In this document: one piece after another, positions 8,221-16,103 of the stretch
Layout of the letters: the number at the start of each line of letters is the position of its first letter
Numbering within the stretch: the stretch's first letter is position 1
From: Pirellulales bacterium
GTDB lineage: Bacteria > Planctomycetota > Planctomycetia > Pirellulales > JAEUIK01
NCBI GenBank assembly: GCA_019636335.1
Contig: JAHBXR010000003.1
Coordinates: 294,904 to 358,903 of the forward strand
DNA length: 64,000 bases
Direction: 5' to 3'
Notes under the pieces: generated by a model
Told to the model about the DNA's origin: nothing
The model's input: the letters and a program-made list of their open reading frames with translations, nothing else
Database searches by the model: none
Position numbers and translations under genes: made by a program

Positions 8221-8685
8221 TTACTTGGCCGGGGCGGCGCCCACCGTTTTACCGACATCGGCCATTTTCTTCTCGAAGGCGGCGCGCGCCTTTTCCCAGG
8301 CGGCATCGCCGAGCGGGACGGCGCACTCGCCCTTGCCCTTGCACTCGTTCGCGGCCACCGATTCACCGCAACCGCCGAGTCCCTTGCATTCGTTCTCGGC
8401 GTGGCAACTATGGGAGGCGGTCGTGGCACAGGTGCCCTGACCGGCGCAGGCATTGTCGCCACTGACACCCTTGCCCTGGCAGCTATTGAGTCCGCGGCAC
8501 ACGTGCTTCTCGGCCACGGTGTCACCAGCGGAATCGGCGACGGGGGTGGCATCCGATTCGGCTTCGGGCGTGACCTTCTCGGTCTTCGCGCCGCAGCCGA
8601 CCATCGTGCCCGCCATCAGGCCGCCGAAGGCAGCCATGCTGAGCTTGCTGAAGTTGCGGCGATTGAGTTCCGGTTTTTTCGTCAT
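8221..8685 (-). CDS. Cysteine-rich bufferin-type precursor, Tat-like lipoprotein
   Basis: A 154-residue protein. The ATG at 8685 has a GGGGGA ribosome site seven bases upstream. The N-terminus carries a twin-arginine pattern (NRRNFSKL, 8-15), a hydrophobic stretch and a lipobox ending at C31 (TMVGC), suggesting export after folding and lipid anchoring. The core holds nine cysteines at 63, 69, 80, 86, 94, 100, 106, 115 and 121, all in exact CX5C spacing with Gly/Lys-rich interiors such as CKGLGGC and CKGKGEC. A helical tail (AWEKARAAFEKKM) follows. Its place directly upstream of DUF692 and DUF2063 genes makes it the likely modified precursor, of the kind reported to bind copper in bufferins. 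Modification and metal are inferred. Confidence 0.82.
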   Translation of the reverse strand: MTKKPELNRRNFSKLSMAAFGGLMAGTMVGCGAKTEKVTPEAESDATPVADSAGDTVAEKHVCRGLNSCQGKGVSGDNACAGQGTCATTASHSCHAENECKGLGGCGESVAANECKGKGECAVPLGDAAWEKARAAFEKKMADVGKTVGAAPAK

Positions 8686-8864
8686 CTGGCTTTCCCCCAG
8701 GGAATGGATTTCCATGTCATCTGCTGGCGGCCTGGCTGGCAGCCTCGAACGCTGTCACGGTACCGGCGCGGCAGCGGCAAGTCCAGCGGACCAGGCACAG
8801 ATTACCTAGCCTTCCCGGTCCACGTGTCGCGGTGACACGCAGCGGTCGCCGCTAGCATTCGACA

Positions 8865-8894
8865 TTGCCCGATTTTCGCGTCGCGGCCTATAAT
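8865..8894 (+). promoter_or_regulatory. Candidate sigma-70-type promoter
   Basis: TTGCCC at 8865-8870 and a consensus TATAAT at 8889-8894 are separated by 18 bases. It points away from the bufferin-type operon into the 0.9-kb stretch without a recognised gene, so it could drive an unannotated RNA or the distant FlgM-like gene. Confidence 0.35.
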
Positions 8895-9734
8895 CCGCCG
8901 TCTCGCGACCGGTAGAATCCAGGCGGGGCCCGATCGTAGCGAACCGGTTCGCGCAACTCTGCGTACGAAAGGACAGCCGGCCGAGCAACACTCGGCGCGT
9001 ACCACTTCAGAAGAGCGCGGCCGCAGGAGGATGGCCACCAGCGCAAACAGCACGAAGGAGCGTGATCGCGCGGGGCATGGTAGCCCGCGCCGCAATCGAC
9101 CGCATGCAAGGAAGCCATTTCTGTTCTTGCCGGTCGGAGGCAAGTCGTCCGTGTGTGGCGAAAGTGCCGAGCACGGTCAGCGGCGTGCCTACAATCCGCA
9201 ACGACCTTCCGAGATCCACGCGATCGCGCCACGTGCGCCGATGGCGCGCGGGCCTCGGGTGGCCGTGTATCGGTCATGGAAACACGTGGGCTCGTTGGGC
9301 TCACAACACGAGTAACGTTCACCACAGCGCGAGGAAAGAATCGTTCAGCCGGCGACGCTCGACGGTCGATGGTTATGGGTGTCAACGCTCGAGCGCCCGC
9401 GACGTCGAATCGACACGGAATGCGGCGCCGGTCAAGTGTGTCCGAGGAATGGGCGGCGACGCCCCCGCGAACGACAAGCCGACTGCATGAGGTTGCGACG
9501 GCCAACGCCAATCTGACAGGGCTCATTCGAGCCGGCCGTCACGACAAGCCAGTCTGCCTCGCGGTGGGAACGCCGAACCAACCGGATCAAGTCACGGTCA
9601 CTTTGCCAGTCTTGTTGATTGTGTCGCTACGCGATGCGAGCAACTATCTGGCCAGCGAGACCTTGGCTTGAGTGGACAGAACCAGTAAACCCGGCCAGTC
9701 CGGCACGATTCGACAACGACGATTCCCAGGTTCC

Positions 9735-9765
9735 GCGGTCGTTCGACCGCCCCCGCAGCCTGCGG
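9735..9765 (+). promoter_or_regulatory. Two tandem hairpins in the leader of the FlgM-like gene
   Basis: A perfect 6-base stem GCGGTC/GACCGC with loop GTTC (9735-9750) is followed at once by CCGCA/TGCGG around GCC (9753-9765). The ribosome site AGGGAGAG and the ATG at 9786 follow within 20 bases, so the hairpins would sit in the mRNA leader if transcription starts upstream. Confidence 0.4.
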
Positions 9766-9785
9766 ATCGGTAAGGGAGAGAAGCC

Positions 9786-10064
9786 ATGCAAATCTACGGC
9801 CCCACTCACGTCCACGGCCCGCAACAAGTCAGTGCCCCGCATTCCGTCCGCGCTGCGGAAGCCACACAATCCACGTCGAGCGTTCGTGGCGGCGACGAAG
9901 TCGCCATTTCCGATGCCGGCCAACTGCTGGCTCAGATCCGCGACCTGCCCGAGATGCGGATGGATCGCGTTGCCGAACTCCGTGCGGCGATTGCCGGCGG
10001 CGCCTACGAGACGGACGACAAGCTCGACGCGGCGCTGGAAAACCTGCTCGACGAAATCGGGTAA
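9786..10064 (+). CDS. flgM: FlgM-like anti-sigma factor
   Basis: A 92-residue protein with an unstructured N-terminus (Gln, His and Ser rich) and a C-terminal half resembling FlgM: VAISDAGQLLAQIRDLPEMRMDRVAELRAAIAGG followed by YETDDKLDAALENLL. FlgM binds the flagellar sigma factor FliA (sigma-28) and holds late flagellar genes silent until the hook is complete. A purine-rich ribosome site (AGGGAGAG) precedes the ATG. No other flagellar gene is in the window, which is usual for planctomycetes with scattered flagellar genes (known in general, not shown here). Confidence 0.8.
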   Translation: MQIYGPTHVHGPQQVSAPHSVRAAEATQSTSSVRGGDEVAISDAGQLLAQIRDLPEMRMDRVAELRAAIAGGAYETDDKLDAALENLLDEIG

Positions 10065-10316
10065 AATCGAGGCCGGCGAGCAGGTTTCGGGCTGGGCAAA
10101 GGGGCATCTCCCCGCGTCCCCTGCGTCCCGACATACTTGCAAGCACCGGGCCTGCGTCTAAAATCTAGGTATTGTCCAGTTGCCGCCGCGCCTAAGCTCC
10201 GAATTCAAAAGGGGTTTGACGCGGCGAGCCTGGTTTTCTCTACCAAGATGCTGGCTAGCGGTGTCGAGGCTCGCTCAGGGCCCGACCCGGGCGCAAGATT
10301 GCGCCGCGGTGTGGAT

Positions 10317-10814
10317 ATGACCAATTTCGCCCTGGAAGAAGTCGAGGTTTCTCTTTCGCCGCTCGAGCGGTTCGAGGAGTTCCTCCAAAGCCGGGGCAAG
10401 CGCGCCACGCAGCAGCGCCGCAGCATTGTCGAGCACGTCTTCAGCCATCACGAGCATTTCGACGCCGAGGCCCTGCTGGCCGAGTTGCAGCAGGGGGGCA
10501 ATCGCTACAAGGTGAGCCGCCCCACCGTCTACCGGACTCTGTCCGAGCTCGTCGATGCCGGACTGCTGCGGAAGATGAACCTCAGCGGCCGTTCGGTCTA
10601 CGAGCACGACTACGGCTATCCGCAGCACGATCACCTGCACTGCCAGCGCTGCGACAAGCTGATCGAGTTTCACAGCGACGAGGTGAAGCAGATCCGCGAC
10701 GCGGTGGCCCGCGAACACCAGTTTCGCGCGGCCGGTCACCGGCTCATCATCCACGGCGTCTGTGCCGAGTGCAGCCGACCGCCGCGCCGCCATCGTCGGC
10801 TCGATCTGGTCTAG
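10317..10814 (+). CDS. Fur-family metal-responsive transcriptional regulator
   Basis: A 165-residue Ferric-uptake-regulator family protein. The winged-helix domain includes the recognition segment KVSRPTVYRTLSELVDAGLL (about 65-84). The dimerisation domain has the His-rich HDHLHCQRC (104-112) and the structural-zinc pairs C109/C112 and C149/C152 (CAEC). The ATG at 10317 gives the family start; an open frame continues 60 codons upstream but that part looks non-coding. It could be Fur, Zur or PerR; the fixed residues do not decide this. The nearby cysteine-rich metallophore-like operon makes metal control of interest, but no Fur box was identified. Confidence 0.93.
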   Translation: MTNFALEEVEVSLSPLERFEEFLQSRGKRATQQRRSIVEHVFSHHEHFDAEALLAELQQGGNRYKVSRPTVYRTLSELVDAGLLRKMNLSGRSVYEHDYGYPQHDHLHCQRCDKLIEFHSDEVKQIRDAVAREHQFRAAGHRLIIHGVCAECSRPPRRHRRLDLV

Positions 10815-10835
10815 CAGGTCTGTTGGCCTCGCATT

Positions 10836-12068
10836 TTAACGCTTCGGCATTTCGCCCGCCTGGATGTCGCGGAACAGGATGTTCGTCGTCGGGTCATGCC
10901 CCTGCAGCGAGATCGTGCCCGTCTCTCGCCGCGTTCCCTTGCGGGGATTCGCATCCGGAGGACGCGAGTCGGTCCAGTCGCTGACCTGGATGCCGTTGAC
11001 CCAGGCCGCCATGTGATTGCCCGAGACGATCAGCGTCATCGGCGTCCATTGGAAATCGTTCGACATCACGCGCCGTGCATTCTGCCGGCGATAGAACCCG
11101 CCGGTGCCGCAGTCGACCGGCTTCGAGCGGTCGTTCCCTTCGAAGGCGTTCTGGATCTGGCACTCGTAGCCTTGCGTGAATTCGCCGGGGATCGAGCGGA
11201 AGAAGACGCCGGAGTTCAAATGCCTGCCCTGGGTCTGCACCTGCCACTGCGCGACGAAGTCGCCGAACGAGCGTTCGGTTTCGAGCTGACCGTTGCCATT
11301 CTCGATGTGGAGCTCTCCGGCGTCGGTGACGCTGAACTTGCTGGCCTTGCCGGGGAATTCCTTCCAGCCCGTGAGATCCTGGCCGTTGAACAGCGGCTCG
11401 AGCCCGAGGGGCTTCAGCTTGATATTGCGAAACTCCACGGCCCCCTTGTTGAGCTGGAGCCCGATATAGCCCCGTCCCAGCGGCTGGGGATCGGTGTAGT
11501 CGAGCACCTCGCGTCCATCGAGCTTGACGATGAAATGTCCCCCTAGGGCGGTCACTTCGAAGTTGCGCCACCTGGAGCTATCGGCGACCTCCTTGGATGC
11601 CTGTCGGCCGACGAAGCTCCCCGTCGGAAACGGAGACACCGCCCGATCGGCGATGTTCAATTCGTAACAGTCGCTCTGGGGATCCTTCGGCACGCGCGGC
11701 GTGCGCAGAAAGATGCCGCTGTTGGTGCCCGCGTCGGCGCGAAAGTCGCATTTGAAGACGTAATCGCCAAATTGGCTGACGGTGGTGAGCAGACCGGGCT
11801 CTCCTTCGCTCACCGAGATGACGCCGTCATGCACACGCCAGTTTGCCTGGCTGCCGGCTTTCCAACCGTAGTCGGTCTCGCCATCGAACAACAGGATCCA
11901 GCCTTCGGCGAGCTCCTCCTTCGTGAGCGAATTGTGTGCCTCGTGGGCGAGGGTGACCGTCTCCCCATCGGCTGGTTCCGCCCCTGCGAGATCGTTCGCC
12001 GCGGCGACCAGGCGAAGCATAACGGCGAGCATCATCGTCCATCGCACCCTGCTGCGCAGCCTAAGCAT
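10836..12068 (-). CDS. DUF1080 (3-keto-disaccharide hydrolase) protein with two domains
   Basis: A 410-residue exported protein with two concanavalin-like DUF1080 domains. The first has GWILLFDGETDYGWK and TNSGIFLRTP; the second has GLEPLFNGQDLTGWKEF and LNSGVFFRSIPGEF, GTGGFYRRQNARR, and ends FRDIQAGEMPKR. An N-terminal signal peptide with an Ala-rich end follows the ATG at 12068. Some DUF1080 proteins are known to hydrolyse 3-keto-glycosides; most planctomycete copies are untested. The reading frame stays open far upstream on the complement of the next gene, but that extension is not credible. It converges with the fur-type gene. Confidence 0.92.
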   Translation of the reverse strand: MLRLRSRVRWTMMLAVMLRLVAAANDLAGAEPADGETVTLAHEAHNSLTKEELAEGWILLFDGETDYGWKAGSQANWRVHDGVISVSEGEPGLLTTVSQFGDYVFKCDFRADAGTNSGIFLRTPRVPKDPQSDCYELNIADRAVSPFPTGSFVGRQASKEVADSSRWRNFEVTALGGHFIVKLDGREVLDYTDPQPLGRGYIGLQLNKGAVEFRNIKLKPLGLEPLFNGQDLTGWKEFPGKASKFSVTDAGELHIENGNGQLETERSFGDFVAQWQVQTQGRHLNSGVFFRSIPGEFTQGYECQIQNAFEGNDRSKPVDCGTGGFYRRQNARRVMSNDFQWTPMTLIVSGNHMAAWVNGIQVSDWTDSRPPDANPRKGTRRETGTISLQGHDPTTNILFRDIQAGEMPKR

Positions 12069-12236
12069 ATTGGTCTCTCGTTTCCGTAAGATGGCCACCG
12101 GCCATCGGCTCCGATGGTTCGTCGTTGCGTCGGCTGGATCGCGCGATAGTTCAGGCACTGTTTGGCCCCCGGCGATGGATGACAAGATCGTGGCATTGTA
12201 CTGAGCGGGCCAAAACTTGCGGCCCCTAGGTGGTCT

Positions 12237-12245
12237 ATTATCATA
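12237..12245 (-). promoter_or_regulatory. Candidate -10 box TATGATAAT upstream of the DUF1080 gene
   Basis: On the minus strand TATGATAAT is followed by AGACCAC; the box at 532-540 is followed by CGGCCGC. It lies about 170 bases before the DUF1080 ATG. The recurrence of the nonamer is the main support; no clear -35 box was found. Confidence 0.35.
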
Positions 12246-12300
12246 GAAGCAGCGTATCTCGCAGGTGGTCCCGAACGAAGTTTGCCCAAGGCCCGAACTC

Positions 12301-13566
12301 ATGGCGGCGGAATGGTTTGTGCAGGCCGATGGAGGGCAATTGGGGCCTCTGTCGCCTCCGGAAATGCGCCATCTGGTGCAAGAAGGTCGCGTCGTTGCCG
12401 AGACGCTCGTCCGGTTGGGCGCCGACGGTAAATGGGTGCCTGCCGGACGCGTGCGCGGGCTACTCCCCGAGACGGCCGCGGCAACTCCTGTGCGAGAAGC
12501 GGCGCCGGCCCGGGCCCCGCTCGGTTCGGCGCCGGCTTCCCCGGCACGTCCTCGCCTGGGCGAGAAGCCCCCCGCGGCGGCCCACGAAGCGGCAGCGGAA
12601 AAACCGAAACGGCTTGGCCGCGAACCCAGCGAAGTACTCGCGGCAAAAACAGCAAGACCTGCCGCGCCCCCCCGCGTCGAGCCGGCTTCAGAGCCAGCCC
12701 CTACCTCGACCCCCGTCGAGGTGATGACGGGGCTGCCCCCCGATCCCAAACCTTCGCCCGTGCTGACGGGATTGGGGCTCACCTCGGTCGCCTGTGGTGG
12801 CCTGGCACTGTTGATGGCCTGGTCGACGACGGCCGTTCTGGCTTTGACGATGCTGGGCGTTGTGATCTCGCTGGGGGCGATCGCCTGGGCGGTGGCGCGG
12901 CGCCGCACGGGATTGGGCACGCCCGTGACGGGAATGGTCCTCTGTCTCGGCGTACTGGCCACGGTCTTCGCCTATCAGTTCATCGTTGGCGATCGCTTCA
13001 GCGGAGGCATGAAGCTCGAAAGTACTGCCCGCCGCAATACCGAAGCGGTGGCGCTCAGCGAAGCGGAATCGGACTGGGTGCAGTTCGACAACGACGTGCA
13101 GTGGACGCGGAGCAACCGCGCTTCGCTGATCGGAGACGTCGAAGTGCGCGTCGTCGGCGCGACGTTCGATCGAGTCAAGTTGAGCGATCTGGGCACCGAG
13201 CAGGACTCGAAGGATGCGTATGTGATCGTCAGAATCAGCCTGCGAAACACCGACCGCGACCGCCGCGTGGAATACCGCGGGTGGAGCGGCTCTGGTGCGC
13301 TCACCGACGCCGGGCTGGCCGAGCTCACCGATCGCAACGGAAAGAAGTACAACCGCGAGGATTTTGGTCTGGGGTTGAATGTCTCCGGGCAGGTGAGCAC
13401 GGCGAGCATTAGTCCGAGCGAGTCGATCGAAGATGTGCTCGTCTTCAAGTCCAGCGGCAAGGAAAGCGATATGTATCGCCTCGAGCTGCCCGGCTCGGCG
13501 GTGGGGGAAGACGGCGCGTATCGCTTTGCCATTCCCGCCGACACGATCAATCGCGTCGTCGAATGA
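12301..13566 (+). CDS. GYF_2-domain membrane protein
   Basis: A 421-residue protein. Residues 1-50 form a GYF_2-type domain (EWFVQADGGQLGPLSPPEMRHL ... VRLGADGKWVPA), a module common in planctomycete membrane proteins. A Pro/Ala-rich linker follows to about residue 150, then two or three membrane segments (VLALTMLGVVISLGAIAW; MVLCLGVLATVFAYQFIVG). The C-terminal half, about 240-421, looks like an extracytoplasmic beta-rich domain (EVRVVGATFDRVKLSDLG ... ISLRNTDRDRRVEYRGW) similar to DUF4352-type modules. Function unknown. It is divergent to the DUF1080 gene and converges with the MFS gene. Confidence 0.8.
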   Translation: MAAEWFVQADGGQLGPLSPPEMRHLVQEGRVVAETLVRLGADGKWVPAGRVRGLLPETAAATPVREAAPARAPLGSAPASPARPRLGEKPPAAAHEAAAEKPKRLGREPSEVLAAKTARPAAPPRVEPASEPAPTSTPVEVMTGLPPDPKPSPVLTGLGLTSVACGGLALLMAWSTTAVLALTMLGVVISLGAIAWAVARRRTGLGTPVTGMVLCLGVLATVFAYQFIVGDRFSGGMKLESTARRNTEAVALSEAESDWVQFDNDVQWTRSNRASLIGDVEVRVVGATFDRVKLSDLGTEQDSKDAYVIVRISLRNTDRDRRVEYRGWSGSGALTDAGLAELTDRNGKKYNREDFGLGLNVSGQVSTASISPSESIEDVLVFKSSGKESDMYRLELPGSAVGEDGAYRFAIPADTINRVVE

Positions 13567-13589
13567 TCGGCGCTCCTGCTGAGCGCCCC

Positions 13590-14882
13590 TCAGTCGGAGA
13601 AGGCTCGCCGCGTGGTATCGGGCGCGAAGCAGATCAGCACGAGCCCCAGCACGTAAACCAGGCACGTGATCTGGCCGACTCGGGCGTAGTCGCCGTCGAA
13701 CGCGCGCAACAAGGCGCCGGTTCCCATTACCCCGCCTACCGATAAGATCCGCCCGAAGTTGAATGTCACCCCCGAACCCGTCGAGCGGACCCGCGTGGGA
13801 AACAACTCGGGCAGGTACAAAGGGAGCCAGCCGAAGTAGACGGTGCCGAAAAATCCCAGCGCAAATACCCACCACAGGAACAGGGGCGCGAGTGGGTCGA
13901 GATAGCGAAACAGGTACATGCTCGTGGCGAGCGAGCCGAGCGTGATCAGAAAGTAACTCGTGCGGCGGCCGAACAGCGTCGCCATCCAGCCCCCCAGCAA
14001 ACTCCCCAGCGCGCCGCCGGCCGACTTGCTGGCCTGGGTCCAGCCTTCGACGGCACGGGGATCGACCGCTCCTTCGACGGCGGACGTGGTCGTGGCGCTG
14101 GCCACTTTACCTGCCCAGGGGACGAGCCAATTGGCGCCACCCCAATTGCCCAGGATGGGAATCGCCCCCAGGCAGATGCCGATCAACGTGTGCGAGAGCA
14201 GGGGAGGCCGGAACAACTCGCTCATCGGCGAGCGGGGCTTCACCGGGGGCGGGTTTCTGCGCGTTGCAAGCCAGTCCGGAGACTCGGGCACGAAGAACAT
14301 CGCGAACAACCCGAGCGGCGCCGGAATCGCCCCGGCAATGAGCACCCAGCGCCAATTCTCCGGCGTGATCGTCCAGTGCGAGGCCAGCATGCTGAGCCCG
14401 ATGAAGCCGACGTTCGCCGCCGTGCCGATGAGCCCCGCCATGAGTGGCTTCGACACGCTGGCCCAGGCCTCGGAAGCCAGCGCGACGCCATTCGGCCAGA
14501 TGCCCCCCGTCCCCAGGCAGGCGATGAAACGCATCACGACGAGTTGCTCGGAGCTGGTGACGAAGTAGGTCCCGCCCGTCCAGAGCGTATACCAGAGAAT
14601 GCTCAGACCCATTGCCCGGGCACGGCCGAAGCGATCGCCGAGCCACCCGAAGACGAGTCCCCCGAGCGCCGCTCCGAGAAGAAACGCCGCGATGTAGTAG
14701 GCGATCCAGCCGCCGGCGGCCCCTTCGTTCTCTGCCCCGAGCGACACGGCAGCGGCGCGTCCCGCCAAGGGAAAGATCGCCATCACCTGCCCGGCGAAGA
14801 GCCAGCCCAGGAAGGCGGTAGTCAGAATCACGATCCGCCCGATCGGCGTCAGCGTCTCCGGCTCGGCAGTGCCCTCGCTCAT
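13590..14882 (-). CDS. MFS transporter
   Basis: A 430-residue major facilitator with about 12 membrane segments. The cytoplasmic loop 2-3 signature GWLGDRFGRARAM follows the second hydrophobic segment, and a large charged loop (RRNPPPVKPRSPMSELF) separates the two halves. The second-half loop reads GWMATLFGRRTSYF. The pattern fits the sugar/aromatic-acid proton symporter branches, but the substrate is not evident. It lies 155 bases upstream of the end of the aldo/keto reductase gene on the same strand. Confidence 0.88.
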   Translation of the reverse strand: MSEGTAEPETLTPIGRIVILTTAFLGWLFAGQVMAIFPLAGRAAAVSLGAENEGAAGGWIAYYIAAFLLGAALGGLVFGWLGDRFGRARAMGLSILWYTLWTGGTYFVTSSEQLVVMRFIACLGTGGIWPNGVALASEAWASVSKPLMAGLIGTAANVGFIGLSMLASHWTITPENWRWVLIAGAIPAPLGLFAMFFVPESPDWLATRRNPPPVKPRSPMSELFRPPLLSHTLIGICLGAIPILGNWGGANWLVPWAGKVASATTTSAVEGAVDPRAVEGWTQASKSAGGALGSLLGGWMATLFGRRTSYFLITLGSLATSMYLFRYLDPLAPLFLWWVFALGFFGTVYFGWLPLYLPELFPTRVRSTGSGVTFNFGRILSVGGVMGTGALLRAFDGDYARVGQITCLVYVLGLVLICFAPDTTRRAFSD

Positions 14883-15037
14883 CGCTTATGTCCTTCCCCT
14901 CGTGCGTTGCTGGCACACTTGCACCGGCTCGAAATCGCTCCCTCGCTAACGCTTTTTGAAGTTGCGCATGGCGGGTAGCCCATCGCACCAGCGAGGAAGA
15001 TCTCGAGCGCGACTCTGACGCTACAAGACCCCACAGG

Positions 15038-16027
15038 CTAGCGGCCGCGCTCCCACCATGCCAGCCTGGCGCGCAATTCTTCGCCGAGCGGACCGCGGCT
15101 TGCATGCCCCACTGCCTCATCGAGCTCGGCCGACGTGCCGAAGCCGATAAGCGCCGCACTCACCTGCGGATGCGACAGCGAAAACCGCACGGCGGCCTCC
15201 GGTGGCCCCATGCCGAGCGGACGCAACTGCTCGGCGATCCAGGCGGCGCGCGCTTGATCGCGGCGATAGAGATCCAAGGGGAAGAACTTCGTTTGGTACG
15301 TGTGCGCGCTCGGCTCGCTGCCGGCCAGCGCGCCGCCGGCAAAGACGCGAATCGCAAAGACTCCCATGCTCTGCCGCGCACAAGCCGACATCAATTCGTC
15401 ATAATTCGCCTCGTCGAAATCACCAGGCATCTGCTGCCCGGCACTGGGGTTCAGCAGGTTGTAGGGGGTCTGGATCGTGGCGAAGCGACCCGAGTCGATC
15501 ACCTCGGCCAGCGCCCCGCCCTGGCCGATGCCGGTCAGGCCGAGATGGTCGACGAGTCCCCGCGTTTGCAGTCGCTGGAATGCGTCGGCTACTCCCCCGG
15601 CACGCAGCACGTCGTGCGGCGAGAGGGAGGTCGGCTCGTCGCCGCGCGCCCGAGTGATGGAATTGTGCAGTTGCAGCAGCGTCACGCGCGACAGTTGCAG
15701 CCGTCGCAGGCTCCCCTCGAGCGATTCAGTGACCTGGTGCGCGAGGTCGTCGAGCCGCGTTATGTCCAATCGCACCTTGGTGGCCACGTGGACGGCGTTG
15801 CGCGCGCCGAGCTCCCCGAGTGCGCTCCCCACGCTCGTCTCCGATGCGCCGTCGCCATAGGTGGCCGCCGTGTCGATCCAGTTGATGCCGGCGTCGAGTG
15901 CCCGCCGCAGCACGGCGCGTTGCCGCGCGCGATCGTCTCCCGTCATCAAGCCCGACACCGGGCCGGCGCCGAAGGCGATCGCCGAAACCTCGAGGCCGGT
16001 CGATCCCAACGGACGCAAGGGCAACAT
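15038..16027 (-). CDS. Aldo/keto reductase
   Basis: A 329-residue NADPH-dependent aldo/keto reductase. It starts LRPLGSTGLEVSAIAFGAGPVSG, and has the catalytic region INWIDTAATYGDGASE with Asp and Tyr of the tetrad, VHVATKVRLD with the Lys, and LLQLHNS with the His. The ATG at 16027 is chosen because upstream codons in the frame give non-conserved sequence. It follows the MMPL transporter by 76 bases on the same strand and may share its transcript. Confidence 0.92.
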   Translation of the reverse strand: MLPLRPLGSTGLEVSAIAFGAGPVSGLMTGDDRARQRAVLRRALDAGINWIDTAATYGDGASETSVGSALGELGARNAVHVATKVRLDITRLDDLAHQVTESLEGSLRRLQLSRVTLLQLHNSITRARGDEPTSLSPHDVLRAGGVADAFQRLQTRGLVDHLGLTGIGQGGALAEVIDSGRFATIQTPYNLLNPSAGQQMPGDFDEANYDELMSACARQSMGVFAIRVFAGGALAGSEPSAHTYQTKFFPLDLYRRDQARAAWIAEQLRPLGMGPPEAAVRFSLSHPQVSAALIGFGTSAELDEAVGHASRGPLGEELRARLAWWERGR

Positions 16028-16103
16028 GGCGAGAATCCAGACGCACGACAGACACGCGACAACGTCAACCCCGCGCCGTTGGCCGGCAGCGACCCCATGG
16101 CGC

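Larger units (their letters stand above)
8686..9785. other. About 1.1 kb without a convincing gene
   Basis: Open frames on both strands are short, Arg/Ser/Ala-rich, overlap each other and show no domain or ribosome site that I trust. The stretch holds a perfect hairpin (CGTGTC, 8823-8828; GACACG, 8834-8839) about 140 bases upstream of the precursor start, a plus-strand promoter candidate at 8865-8894, and two tandem hairpins at 9735-9765 before the FlgM-like gene. The rest may be decayed coding sequence. Confidence 0.5.

Noticed and set aside
8888..9526. Open frame of 212 codons on the minus strand in the gap before the FlgM-like gene
   Set aside because: Composition is Arg/Ser/Ala rich, there is no ribosome site or motif, and other frames overlap it.
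10836..12962. A 708-residue version of the DUF1080 protein
   Set aside because: The extra N-terminus is the complement of the GYF-domain gene, Ser/Pro/Arg rich and without a ribosome site; ATG 12068 opens a signal peptide.
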